DNA of 34,546 nt. It comes from Azonexus sp. (GTDB lineage Bacteria > Pseudomonadota > Gammaproteobacteria > Burkholderiales > Rhodocyclaceae). Position numbers and translations under genes: made by a program. The DNA lies in NCBI GenBank assembly GCA_030691385.1, contig JAUYEI010000092.1:1-34546 (forward strand), in the 5' to 3' direction. Numbering within the stretch: position 1 is the first letter of the stretch; each line of letters opens with the position of its first letter. The notes beneath the pieces are model-generated. The model did no database searches and was not told the DNA's origin. It saw only the letters and a program-made list of their open reading frames with translations. Below, piece after piece: positions 9,301 through 16,017 of the stretch.

Positions 9301-10343
9301 ACCAGATTAAGCGCCTTGTTGGCGACGGCGGCGGTCTGCTCGGGGATGACGACGACTTCGCCGCTCGCCTTGTCGCTGGTATTGGCGACGATGGCATCGA
9401 CGATGCCGGCGTATTCGCCCTGCGCCAGGTAGAAGGGCACGTCGATCAGCGGCACACCCTGCGGGTCGGCGCGCCAGGCGGCTTCGTCGCCCTTGCGGTA
9501 AGCCAGAGCCTGGATGACCGGGATGCCGAGTTCGGCCAGCTCCTTGCGCCGGCCTTCGGGGTCGAGGACGATCTGGGTGTTGATCACGGCGTCGGCGATG
9601 GGTTTGCCATCAACGGTCAGCATTTTCTTGTGCGGGCCAAGGACGCCGGCGTAGTAGGGCAGGGCGATGGCGCCGCCGGCTTCGATGCGGGCGAACAGGT
9701 CGTCGATGAAGGTGGTCTGCTCGGCCCCGAGGTAGATCTGGTGCAGCGCGATGGCGATGGTCGGCGGCCGTTTGGCGAGCTCGATGCCGCGCCATTTGAA
9801 GTATTCGGCCGGTGTGGCGAAGACGCGGTTCGGCGCTTTCGGGTGATAGATCGCTTCATCGGGGAAGACGAAGGGTGGCGCCACCTTGGGCAGCGGCTGG
9901 CCGCGCAACTGGGCGGCCAGGGTGGCGAAGAAGCCCTCGTAGTTGGCCCGCCCGCCGTTGGTGTAATAGGCGTGCAGCGTGGCGGCCACTTCCTTGGGTA
10001 GCCCGCCGGCGGCCGGGCCGCTGTCCTTCATCCACAGGTGCGGCGTCTTCAGGCCGTCGAGCCCTTTGCCTAGCTTGCCCTTGACGGCATCCTGCATGTG
10101 GCTGCGGGCGGCGTCGAAGATGATGAAATTGCGGTTTTCCAGCAGTTTTGCCGCTTGCTCGGCCGGAATGTGCTCGGCGAATCTGGCTTCCACGGTCAAC
10201 CCGAATTTTTGGCCAATTTCGGAAACGGTCTTGAACTTGCCGGGCGGCACCGGCGAGGTGGCGACGATCAGGATATTCTCGGCGATGGCGCCTTGCCCCA
10301 GGCAGAGGGCAGCGAGCAGGCAGGCGAAGCGAAGGAGTTTCAT
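6381..10343 (-). CDS. Exported, membrane-anchored CobN-like chelatase, HmuS-like
   Basis: A 1320-aa protein of the CobN/ChlH/BchH large-chelatase family. The signature VHYGTHGSQEWLPGK lies at about residue 535. Unlike cytoplasmic cobaltochelatase CobN, it starts with a signal peptide (MKLLRFACLLAALCLGQGAIA) and ends with a proline-rich linker (about 1230-1280) and one transmembrane helix (about 1293-1312) followed by RRQRK. This predicts a periplasmic enzyme tethered to the inner membrane. The ATPase partners CobS and CobT are absent here. From memory, the same architecture occurs in HmuS of Bacteroidetes, reported to remove iron from heme anaerobically. With a heme-type TonB receptor and ExbB/DUF2149 genes alongside, heme or corrinoid demetallation is the best inference. 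One repeat copy encodes about residues 40-52 (GQKFGLTVEAR). The SD is weak. Alternative: a cobalt or other tetrapyrrole chelatase. Confidence 0.88.
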   Translation of the reverse strand: MKLLRFACLLAALCLGQGAIAENILIVATSPVPPGKFKTVSEIGQKFGLTVEARFAEHIPAEQAAKLLENRNFIIFDAARSHMQDAVKGKLGKGLDGLKTPHLWMKDSGPAAGGLPKEVAATLHAYYTNGGRANYEGFFATLAAQLRGQPLPKVAPPFVFPDEAIYHPKAPNRVFATPAEYFKWRGIELAKRPPTIAIALHQIYLGAEQTTFIDDLFARIEAGGAIALPYYAGVLGPHKKMLTVDGKPIADAVINTQIVLDPEGRRKELAELGIPVIQALAYRKGDEAAWRADPQGVPLIDVPFYLAQGEYAGIVDAIVANTSDKASGEVVVIPEQTAAVANKALNLVRLQRLPNADKKVAMLFWNYPPGEKNMSASFMNLPRSFETTLKALKEAGYDTHGETEISLVTSLQRLLAPFYRDGQLAGLLRDGLAERLPVATYRTWLKKQPPAIQDELRERWGDPEKSGMVIVDRGEAVFVMPRLAVGKVIFSPQAPRGERWEDKEKALYHSTKAAPSHFYLAHYLWLREHFKADALVHYGTHGSQEWLPGKERGLAVTDYPLLAVGDLPVVYPYIVDNIGEALQAKRRGRAVIVTHQTPPFAPAGLHESLTVIHDLLHQWLAQDDGAVKDKLAVDLKKRVKKEHIDRDMGWTEARIDREFRPFIDALHNHLHELALMAQPLGLHTFGTPPLEKHRLGTVLLMLGQSFHEAAARIMGVKEDDLDELFVGDYTKLTNTPPFRMLSEALAGKTPLPADKALAEKLEQGRRWYADLGAQGEIAGLLSALAGQHRPTSYGGDPIKNPDALPTGRNLYGFDPSRVPTQQAWAAGKDAADALIAAQTAKAGRPPKKLAFSLWSVETMRHQGILEAQALWTMGVEPVWDAGGRVIDVKLVPREQLKRPRVDVVLSATGLYRDHFPNAMKQLAKAVQLAARANEADNPLYANSRAIAERLVAQGIPEKAAQKAAETRIFSSESGRYGTGLDDAALATDTWKSKGEADKKLAKLYLSKMQFAYGADEADWGAQGIAGAEGKAARLNLYAVHLKGTEGAVLARTSNLYGMLTTDDPFQYLGGIGAAVRALDGKAPELYISNLRNSGADGKGGRIEGAAQFLAKELATRNFHPGYIQGLMAEGYAGTLQVLDGINNFTGWTTVSREIVRDDQWQEFVDVYVRDKHKLGLKDWFEKNNPHALAQSIEKMLEMARHGYWQADAKTVAELKQRYRELAKRHDVKSDNAAFEKFAAAGFGLAAPLPAPAPSPTRPQTAADLVAPPPPAPPPIQGMVLEKVDKRIPPQPPLALAGGALLLLATTGGALSVVRRQRKAA
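10190..10225 (+). repeat. 36-bp dispersed repeat, copy 2 (inside CobN-like gene)
   Basis: Begins CCACGGTCAACCCGAATTTT and continues TGGCCAATTTCGGAAA. It lies antisense within the 5' part of the CobN-like gene, in frame, encoding part of the segment EIGQKFGLTVEA. It is the most palindromic copy (AATTTTTGGCCAATTT). Confidence 0.65.
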
Positions 10344-10418
10344 GCGGGCGAGAGTCCGTTCTGCGGAAGTGAGGCGAAGTTCATGGCTGGCGGAAATCCG
10401 GCTGGCTGGTGCAGACGG

Positions 10419-10676
10419 TCAATGCAGGGCACGTGTCTCGGCGGCCGGGTAAGGGTCGTCGGAGATGGCCATGTGCAGTTGCGACCACTGGTCTTCCAGT
10501 TGCCGGCCGATCTGTTTGATCAACGGTGCCAGTTGGTCGTCCGGGTAGGCTTGCAGCAGCGCCAGTTCCTTGCGAATCAATGCTGCCTGCTGCGGACACC
10601 CCAGGCAGGAGAAGCGGGTCATTCGATTGAGCAGCGAAGCAATCAGGGCACTGGCGTCGGGAAGTTGGGCAGGCAT
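10419..10676 (-). CDS. Small CxxC protein, 85 aa
   Basis: An unrecognised 85-aa helical protein with C24-L-G-C27 near the N-terminus and a helix-rich remainder (LIRKELALLQAYPDDQLAPLIKQIGRQLEDQWSQL). It has no signal peptide and is probably cytoplasmic. The start at 10676 is preferred over the ATG at 10682 because AGGAA sits about seven bases before 10676 and only two before 10682. It lies just after a strong terminator that follows the heme-type receptor and 75 bases before the CobN-like gene. The CxxC could bind metal or carry redox activity. No family is assigned. Confidence 0.65.
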   Translation of the reverse strand: MPAQLPDASALIASLLNRMTRFSCLGCPQQAALIRKELALLQAYPDDQLAPLIKQIGRQLEDQWSQLHMAISDDPYPAAETRALH

Positions 10677-10688
10677 GTTCATTTCCTG

Positions 10689-10727
10689 AAAAAAAGCGTC
10701 GGCCGCTTCTTCGAAAAGCGGCCGACG
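10689..10727 (-). terminator. Rho-independent terminator/attenuator between receptor and CxxC gene
   Basis: A 13-bp perfect stem, GCGTCGGCCGCTT (10696-10708) with its complement at 10716-10727, has a 7-8 base loop. On the minus strand it is followed directly by seven T residues (10689-10695). It lies 12 bases after the TonB receptor stop codon and just before the SD of the CxxC gene, so it should limit read-through into the CobN half of the operon. Confidence 0.85.
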
Positions 10728-10738
10728 CCAACGCGGGA

Positions 10739-13009
10739 TCAGAAATCGGCCTGGAACGAGAGACGCAGATTGCGGCCGGGCTGAGTGTAGAAATCGACCG
10801 CCGTCGGATTGTTTCCTTCCGCCGTGCGGATGTCGGACCACCGCCAGTATTTCTGGTCGAAGACGTTGTTGACCGCAAGCACGACACGGGTATTGGCTGT
10901 CGGCTTGATCCAGCCGGCCAGGTCGGAGACCCCGTAGCCCGGCGTGCGGAACCAGGTGCCGCCGCTGTCATCGACCCGATCCTTGCCGCTGGCCAGGCGC
11001 AGGCGCCATTCGCCGCCCCACTGGCCGACGTCGTAGGCCAGTCCGAAGGAGGCGCGCAAGGGCTCGATGCTGTTGATCGCCACGCCGGTATCGCTGTTCT
11101 CGCCGTGGGCGTAGGCAATGGCGCCATCAACCCGCCAGTTGCGGGCGAAATTCCAGTTGGCGCGAAGCTCGGCGCCGTAAATCCGGACGTTGGCCAGATT
11201 CCTGTACATATAGGTGGTGTACGGAGTGCCGCCGACCGAGACGCAGTTGGGATCGCTCGGGCACGACAGGCGAACGTTCTCGATGAAGTTCTTGTAGTGG
11301 TTGTCAAAGACGGTCACCTGGCCGCGGGCGCTACCCATCCGGGCGCGCAAGCCGACCTCGACGCCCAGGCTGGTTTCCGCCTTGAGGTCCGGGTTCGGCG
11401 TGCTGGCATAAAGCTGCGCGGCATTGCGGAAAGCGCCGTTGACCTCGTTGTAGTTCGGTGCCCGGAAGCCGGAAGCCACTTGTCCGTACAGCGACAGCGC
11501 CTCGTTGAACTTCCACTGGCCGCCGATCTTGGGCGACAGGTGGCCGAATTCCTTTTCGGCGGTCTGGCGATTGATGATGCTCAACACCTGCTGGGCGAGG
11601 GCATCGACCTCCGGTGTCAGGCGGGTGTAGTCGTAGCGCATGCCGGGCGTCAGGGACAGGCGATTGTTCAGCATGGAAATTTCATTCTGGACGTACAGGC
11701 CCAGGGTGTCGGTCACGCCATTGGCGAAATCGCGCAGCGGGTAAGTTTCGCCAGCCAGACCGTAAGTCACGACGCCGGTGTTGACGTTGAGCACGCGGCC
11801 GTCCCGTTTGGTCTCGACACGCTGGCGCATGACGTCCACGCCGTAGGTCAGCAGATTGGCTGCACCGCCAAGCTGGAAGAGCGATTCAAACTGCAGGCCA
11901 AGCCCGCTCGTCTGCTGCTCGAAGAAGAAGTGCTGATTGATGTCGCAGGTCGCGGTCGGCGCTGCCGTGCTGGAAGCCGAGCATCCGGAGGCGGCGGAGT
12001 AACGCGCATTGCTGCGGATCTGATGGTTGGCGTTGTGGCTTTCCGACTCCTGGTGATAGACGCGGCTGACCAGGCGGTTGTAGAACCATCCATTCTTGTG
12101 CTCGTATTCCAGACCGTAGCGGTAGCGCTTTGTTTCATCATCGCCATCCATCGAAGTCACCCGCGACAGTGAGGCTGGCACGCGCATGATGGTGGTTGCG
12201 GCCTCCTGCTCGCGTCCCTCGAAGCTGGCGGTCAGCTTGTGCCCGGTGGCCGGCCGGAAAATGAACTTGGCCAGTGCGCCGCGATCCTCGGTTGTTGCAG
12301 GATTGGCTTTGCTGCGTAGCGGGCCGTAGGTGCTGTCGCTGCCCTGGTTTTTTGTCTCTTCGCCATTGATTTGGGCATAGCCGAGGAGAACGTCCAGTTT
12401 CTCGCTGCGCAGGGCGCCGATGACGCTGCCGGAGAATGCCTGGCTGGCCCCGAAATAGCTGCCGCGCAGACGTGCCCCCTGTTTTGCATCGCCCCGGGCG
12501 ATATCCTCGGGATTGAGCGTCAGGTAGCCGACGACACCGCCGATGGCATCGGAGCCGTAAAGGCTGGAGGCCGGGCCGCGAACGATTTCCACCTGACGCA
12601 GGAAGTCGGTCATCGGGCCCGAGGGGGCATTCATCGTGTAATTGGTCGGGCCGCCGCCATTGAAATAATCCGGCAGGCGAACCCCGTCGACCATCTGCAC
12701 GACACGGTTGTCCTCGATGCCGCGGATATTGACCCGCGTCGCCCCGTGGCGGCGCATGTCGCGCGCCATCGTGATATCCGGCTCATCACGGAAAAGATCG
12801 GCGTCGTCGACCGGCAGGCGACGATCGATATCGCGCCGGTTAATGCTGGTTACCGTCGCGCTGAGTTGGTCGATGGCCGTTTCGTGGCGGTTGGCGGTAA
12901 CGACGGTGTCGCGCAACTCGGCTTCGGCGATAGCGGCGGGTGCGGCGAAAGCCGACAGCAAAACAAATGGAATGACCCGCATCTTCGTGCGGGTGAAAGG
13001 GCTGTGCAT
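10739..13009 (-). CDS. TonB-dependent heme/hemoglobin-type receptor
   Basis: A 756-aa receptor with a signal peptide (MRVIPFVLLSAFAAPAAIAEA after a short leader). The plug domain carries RVNIRGIEDNRVVQMVDGVR and VEIVRGPASSLYGSDAIGGVV, close to the pattern of heme/hemoglobin receptors (PhuR/HmuR/HemR type). The barrel holds FRAP (about 514-517) and NPDLKAE (about 540), the FRAP/NPNL boxes of heme receptors, though I see no histidine between them. It ends FQADF, a normal barrel C-terminus. The start at 13009 is supported by GGAGGT six bases upstream. It is the first gene behind a Fur-box promoter and has its own terminator. Heme or heme-protein import is likely. Confidence 0.88.
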   Translation of the reverse strand: MHSPFTRTKMRVIPFVLLSAFAAPAAIAEAELRDTVVTANRHETAIDQLSATVTSINRRDIDRRLPVDDADLFRDEPDITMARDMRRHGATRVNIRGIEDNRVVQMVDGVRLPDYFNGGGPTNYTMNAPSGPMTDFLRQVEIVRGPASSLYGSDAIGGVVGYLTLNPEDIARGDAKQGARLRGSYFGASQAFSGSVIGALRSEKLDVLLGYAQINGEETKNQGSDSTYGPLRSKANPATTEDRGALAKFIFRPATGHKLTASFEGREQEAATTIMRVPASLSRVTSMDGDDETKRYRYGLEYEHKNGWFYNRLVSRVYHQESESHNANHQIRSNARYSAASGCSASSTAAPTATCDINQHFFFEQQTSGLGLQFESLFQLGGAANLLTYGVDVMRQRVETKRDGRVLNVNTGVVTYGLAGETYPLRDFANGVTDTLGLYVQNEISMLNNRLSLTPGMRYDYTRLTPEVDALAQQVLSIINRQTAEKEFGHLSPKIGGQWKFNEALSLYGQVASGFRAPNYNEVNGAFRNAAQLYASTPNPDLKAETSLGVEVGLRARMGSARGQVTVFDNHYKNFIENVRLSCPSDPNCVSVGGTPYTTYMYRNLANVRIYGAELRANWNFARNWRVDGAIAYAHGENSDTGVAINSIEPLRASFGLAYDVGQWGGEWRLRLASGKDRVDDSGGTWFRTPGYGVSDLAGWIKPTANTRVVLAVNNVFDQKYWRWSDIRTAEGNNPTAVDFYTQPGRNLRLSFQADF

Positions 13010-13113
13010 GCAAGACCTCCAGCAAGTGAATGAATCAATTGGCTGGCTGCCTTGCAAAGCTAGGTGGCTGGCGTTAACTGTTTACAAGTTGCTCCCTGTG
13101 CAACCTGGTAAAA

Positions 13114-13132
13114 CATAATGATAACGATTCGT
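13114..13132. promoter_or_regulatory. Fur box over the heme receptor promoter
   Basis: CATAATGATAACGATTCGT matches the 19-bp Fur consensus GATAATGATAATCATTATC at 13 positions by eye. It covers the -10 element and spacer of the promoter at 13118-13146, so Fur with iron would block transcription of the heme receptor operon. Confidence 0.7.
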
Positions 13133-13146
13133 AATTCGATTGGCAA
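13118..13146 (-). promoter_or_regulatory. Sigma-70 type promoter of the heme receptor operon
   Basis: On the minus strand, TTGCCA (13141-13146) and TATCAT (13118-13123) are separated by exactly 17 bases. The predicted transcript would start near 13110, giving a leader of about 100 bases before the ATG at 13009. Confidence 0.55.
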
Positions 13147-13220
13147 GGCGTATCGAACTTCGTTGCACTACGGATACGCTCGCCGTTCGATGTCAGGCAA
13201 TTCCGTCAGGTCCGGGACTG

Positions 13221-14459
13221 TCATGCATCGGCCTGTGGCTTGACCGGCTCGTCGCAGCCTTGCCCGCCGTCCGGCCGTGGCCCGGCAAGAGTTTGCCAGG
13301 AGAAGAGGAGATAGACGCCCCAGGCCAGAACCCAGAGCAGGGCGGCCGTATGCAGCAGGGGGGCGAAAAGACCGGCCAATAGCGGCCAGCCGGCTGCGCC
13401 ACGGAGCAGGGCCGCGGCCAGCAGCAGGCCGGCGGTGAGCGGCAGCCAGCGCCGGTGATCGAGGCCCCAGCCGCTGTGCATGCGGCCGGCCACGGCCATG
13501 ACGATCAGCACCGACAGGCCGAGGGCGCCGACCAGCAGCAGGTGTTCGCCGGCGCTGGTCAGCGGGCTGTCGGTGAGCAGGCCCCAGCCGATGGTGGCGT
13601 AGCCGAGCGCCATGCACCAATAGACGAGGTAGGGAATGAGCACCCAGCGCTGGCCCAGCGCCCGGCCGACGTGCCAGTCGTTAAGCAGGTTGAAAACGGC
13701 GGCGGCAGCGGCCAGGGCGAGCCAGCCGGTGACGGCGTTGCCGGGGAGCAGGAATGCGCCGAGGCTGTAGGCGGCAATGGCGACGATGGCCAGATTGCGC
13801 CGTGGCGGCCGGGCCAGGTAGGGGGCCGCGAAGCCGCCCTGGGTTTCGAGCACATCGTTGACCAGGCGCATCGAGATGCGCGACAGGGCGACGACGATGA
13901 GGATCATCAATAACCCGATGGTCAGGCGCAGCCAGGCCATCGCGTCGCCGCCGCTGTGCAGGGTGACGTAAAAGCCGGCATGGACGACGCCGAGGGCGAG
14001 CAGGGTGTGGAAGAAGGCGAGGTGGCGCCGGCTTGGTTGTTGCCACAGTGGTTTTGCCACGGCGGCCAGCAGTAGCGCCAGCAGGCCGAGATCGAAGGCG
14101 GCAGCAGGGAGCACGCCGAGCGTGCCGGACAGCGCGAAGGCAATGCGCCCGGCCAGCCAGATGGCCACCAGCAGTTGCAGGCGACGGCGTGGAATCGACG
14201 GGGTGCCGGTGAATTCCGGCACGGCCGTGAGCAGGAAACCGGCGATCGAGGCCGTTGCGAAACCGAAGAGCAGTTCATGGGCGTGCCAGACGACCGGGCC
14301 GCCGGCGACCTCGGGCAGCGGCAGCACACCGGCCAGCAGGCCGACCCACCAGGCGATGGCGAGCGCGCCGTGGGCGGCGGTGAGCAGGAAGAAGGGCCGG
14401 AAGGGGCAGATCCAGACTCCCACGGTCAACCGGAAAAAACGGCCAAAAATGAAATTCAT
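13221..14459 (-). CDS. nnrS: NnrS family heme-copper membrane protein
   Basis: A 412-aa polytopic inner-membrane protein with about twelve hydrophobic helices. The NnrS signature is clear: CPFRPFFLLTAAH near residue 18 and H59-A-H61-ELLFGFATASIAGFLLTAVPEFTG. NnrS proteins contain heme and copper and protect denitrifiers from nitric oxide stress. Its ATG overlaps the stop of the ABC ATPase (ATGA). The first 14 residues (MNFIFGRFFRLTVG) and the start codon come from a copy of the 36-bp repeat, so the ancestral start may have been further in. It is the last gene of an operon with a TonB receptor and an ABC importer, an unusual setting for NnrS. Confidence 0.9.
   Translation of the reverse strand: MNFIFGRFFRLTVGVWICPFRPFFLLTAAHGALAIAWWVGLLAGVLPLPEVAGGPVVWHAHELLFGFATASIAGFLLTAVPEFTGTPSIPRRRLQLLVAIWLAGRIAFALSGTLGVLPAAAFDLGLLALLLAAVAKPLWQQPSRRHLAFFHTLLALGVVHAGFYVTLHSGGDAMAWLRLTIGLLMILIVVALSRISMRLVNDVLETQGGFAAPYLARPPRRNLAIVAIAAYSLGAFLLPGNAVTGWLALAAAAAVFNLLNDWHVGRALGQRWVLIPYLVYWCMALGYATIGWGLLTDSPLTSAGEHLLLVGALGLSVLIVMAVAGRMHSGWGLDHRRWLPLTAGLLLAAALLRGAAGWPLLAGLFAPLLHTAALLWVLAWGVYLLFSWQTLAGPRPDGGQGCDEPVKPQADA
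14419..14455 (+). repeat. 36-bp dispersed repeat, copy 3 (5' end of nnrS)
   Basis: Reads CCCACGGTCAACCGGAAAAA and continues CGGCCAAAAATGAAA. It spans the first codons of nnrS on the opposite strand and abuts the end of the ATPase gene. Confidence 0.8.
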
Positions 14460-15187
14460 GCGCGCTCCGGCAAGGCAAAGGCGGCGCGGATGTCCGGCCA
14501 GCGGATGAACTCGGCGGTGCGGGCGAAGACCCAGTCCTCGTCGCGCTCGGCAACCGGCGTCCGGATGGCGCGCTCGGCGACGATGCGCCCGGGGCTGCCG
14601 GCCATGACCAGAATGCGGTCGGCCAGGCGGATGGCTTCCATCAGGTCGTGGGTGATCATCAAGACCGCACAGCCGCTCGCCACGCGCTCGCTGGCGAGCA
14701 ACTGGTACAGCTCGCTTTTCAGGCCGATGTCGAGGGCCGAGAAGGCTTCGTCGAGCAGCAGCAGGTCGGGCTGCACGGCGAAGGCGCGGGCCAGCGCGGC
14801 GCGGCTCTGCATGCCGCCGGACAGGGCGCTCGGGTATTTGTCGAGATCGTCGGCGGTCAGGCCCATCTTCAGCGCCAGCGTCTCAGCCGCGGCATGGCGG
14901 GTGGCGCGCGGCTGGCCGGCGGCCTTGAGGCCGAGGGCGATGTTGTCGCGGGTGCGCTTCCAGGGCAGCAGGCGCGGTTGCTGGAACATCATGGCCGGTC
15001 GCTCGAAGCGGCAATCGATGCAACCCTCCCACGGGTCGAGCAGGTCGGCCGCCAGGTTGAGCAGCGTCGTCTTGCCGCAACCGGAGGGGCCGACCAGCGC
15101 CACCGCTTCACCGGCCGCGACGGTCAGGTCGATGTCTTCAAGGACGCGCTGGTAGCCGAAGCGATGGGCCAGCCGTGAAATGCTCAG
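14456..15187 (-). CDS. ABC transporter ATP-binding protein, NitT/TauT family
   Basis: A roughly 243-aa ABC ATPase: Walker A GPSGCGKTT (about residues 31-39), Q-loop MFQQPRLLPWKRT, signature LSGGMQSR, Walker B LLLLDEAFSALD and H-loop ITHDLMEA. The sequence style matches SsuB/TauB/NrtD. No ATG, GTG or TTG occurs at a sensible place. The reading frame is open upstream into the permease, and a CTG at 15187 overlaps the permease stop (CTGA) and gives the normal distance to Walker A, so I use it, with modest certainty. It acts with the permease and binding protein upstream to import an unknown small solute. Its stop overlaps nnrS. Confidence 0.85.
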   Translation of the reverse strand: MSISRLAHRFGYQRVLEDIDLTVAAGEAVALVGPSGCGKTTLLNLAADLLDPWEGCIDCRFERPAMMFQQPRLLPWKRTRDNIALGLKAAGQPRATRHAAAETLALKMGLTADDLDKYPSALSGGMQSRAALARAFAVQPDLLLLDEAFSALDIGLKSELYQLLASERVASGCAVLMITHDLMEAIRLADRILVMAGSPGRIVAERAIRTPVAERDEDWVFARTAEFIRWPDIRAAFALPERA

Positions 15188-16017
15188 GGATTTGATGAGG
15201 CAAACTCCCGCCAGGATTCGACCCGGCGCTTGATCGGTTCGAGCAACAGGTATTCGACGGCCAGAAGGCTGCCGACCAGCGCAACGATCCAGGCCATTGA
15301 GGCGGCGGTGTCGAGGTGGCTGCGCGTCACGGCCAGGGCGGCGCCGATGCCGTCGGTGGTGGACAGCAGTTCGGCCATCACGACGACCTTCCACGAGGTG
15401 CCGAGCGCCGTGATCCAGGCCGGGAACAGGTAGGAGACGATGTGCGGCAGGTAGACGTCGGTGAATTTCATCGACAGCGGCAGCTGGAACATGCGGGCGA
15501 CTTCCTTCAACTGGCCGTCCAGCGTCCGGGTGCCCTGCATGGCGCCGACGAAAATGATCGGGAAGCAGGCGATGAACACCGTAAACACCGGTGTGCCGTC
15601 GCCGGCACCGAACCAGAGCAGGGCGAGGATCAGCCAGGCGATCGGCGGCATGCCGACGAGCAGGGTGACGAGCGGGCGCGCCATCATCGAGGCGGTCATC
15701 GAGATGCCGGCGAGCAGTCCGAGCAGGCTGCCTAGAATCAGGGCCAAACCGAAGCCGAGCAGGGCGCGGCGGGCGGTGATCAGGATGTCGTCGCGGGCCG
15801 AGCCGTCCTGCAATAGCTGGCCGAGGGTGGCGAAGGCTTCACGCGGCGTCGGCAGGATCAGCGAGCCGAGGCTTTGTGCGGTCAACTCCCAAATAGCCAG
15901 GAAAATGAACAGGCTGGCCAGTGACCCCCAGCCGCTCCACAGGTAGTTGCCGGTAGCGGCCAGCCAGTCCAGGGCGCGATTGCGGCGCGCCAGCTCGGAA
16001 AATGCCGGGGCTTTCAA
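15184..16017 (-). CDS. ABC transporter permease, NitT/TauT family
   Basis: An inner-membrane permease of about 277 aa with six predicted helices. The EAA-type loop is visible at about residues 170-195 (GTRTLDGQLKEVARMFQLP), as in SsuC/TauC (BPD_transp_1). No ATG is available near the start. A TTG at 16017 overlaps the binding-protein stop (TTGA), mirroring the ATGA overlaps elsewhere in this operon, and leaves a short cytoplasmic N-terminus before the first helix. The ATG at 16245 is rejected because it would run 230 bases into the binding-protein gene with non-protein-like sequence. Partner of the ATPase and binding protein beside it. Confidence 0.85.
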   Translation of the reverse strand: MKAPAFSELARRNRALDWLAATGNYLWSGWGSLASLFIFLAIWELTAQSLGSLILPTPREAFATLGQLLQDGSARDDILITARRALLGFGLALILGSLLGLLAGISMTASMMARPLVTLLVGMPPIAWLILALLWFGAGDGTPVFTVFIACFPIIFVGAMQGTRTLDGQLKEVARMFQLPLSMKFTDVYLPHIVSYLFPAWITALGTSWKVVVMAELLSTTDGIGAALAVTRSHLDTAASMAWIVALVGSLLAVEYLLLEPIKRRVESWREFASSNP

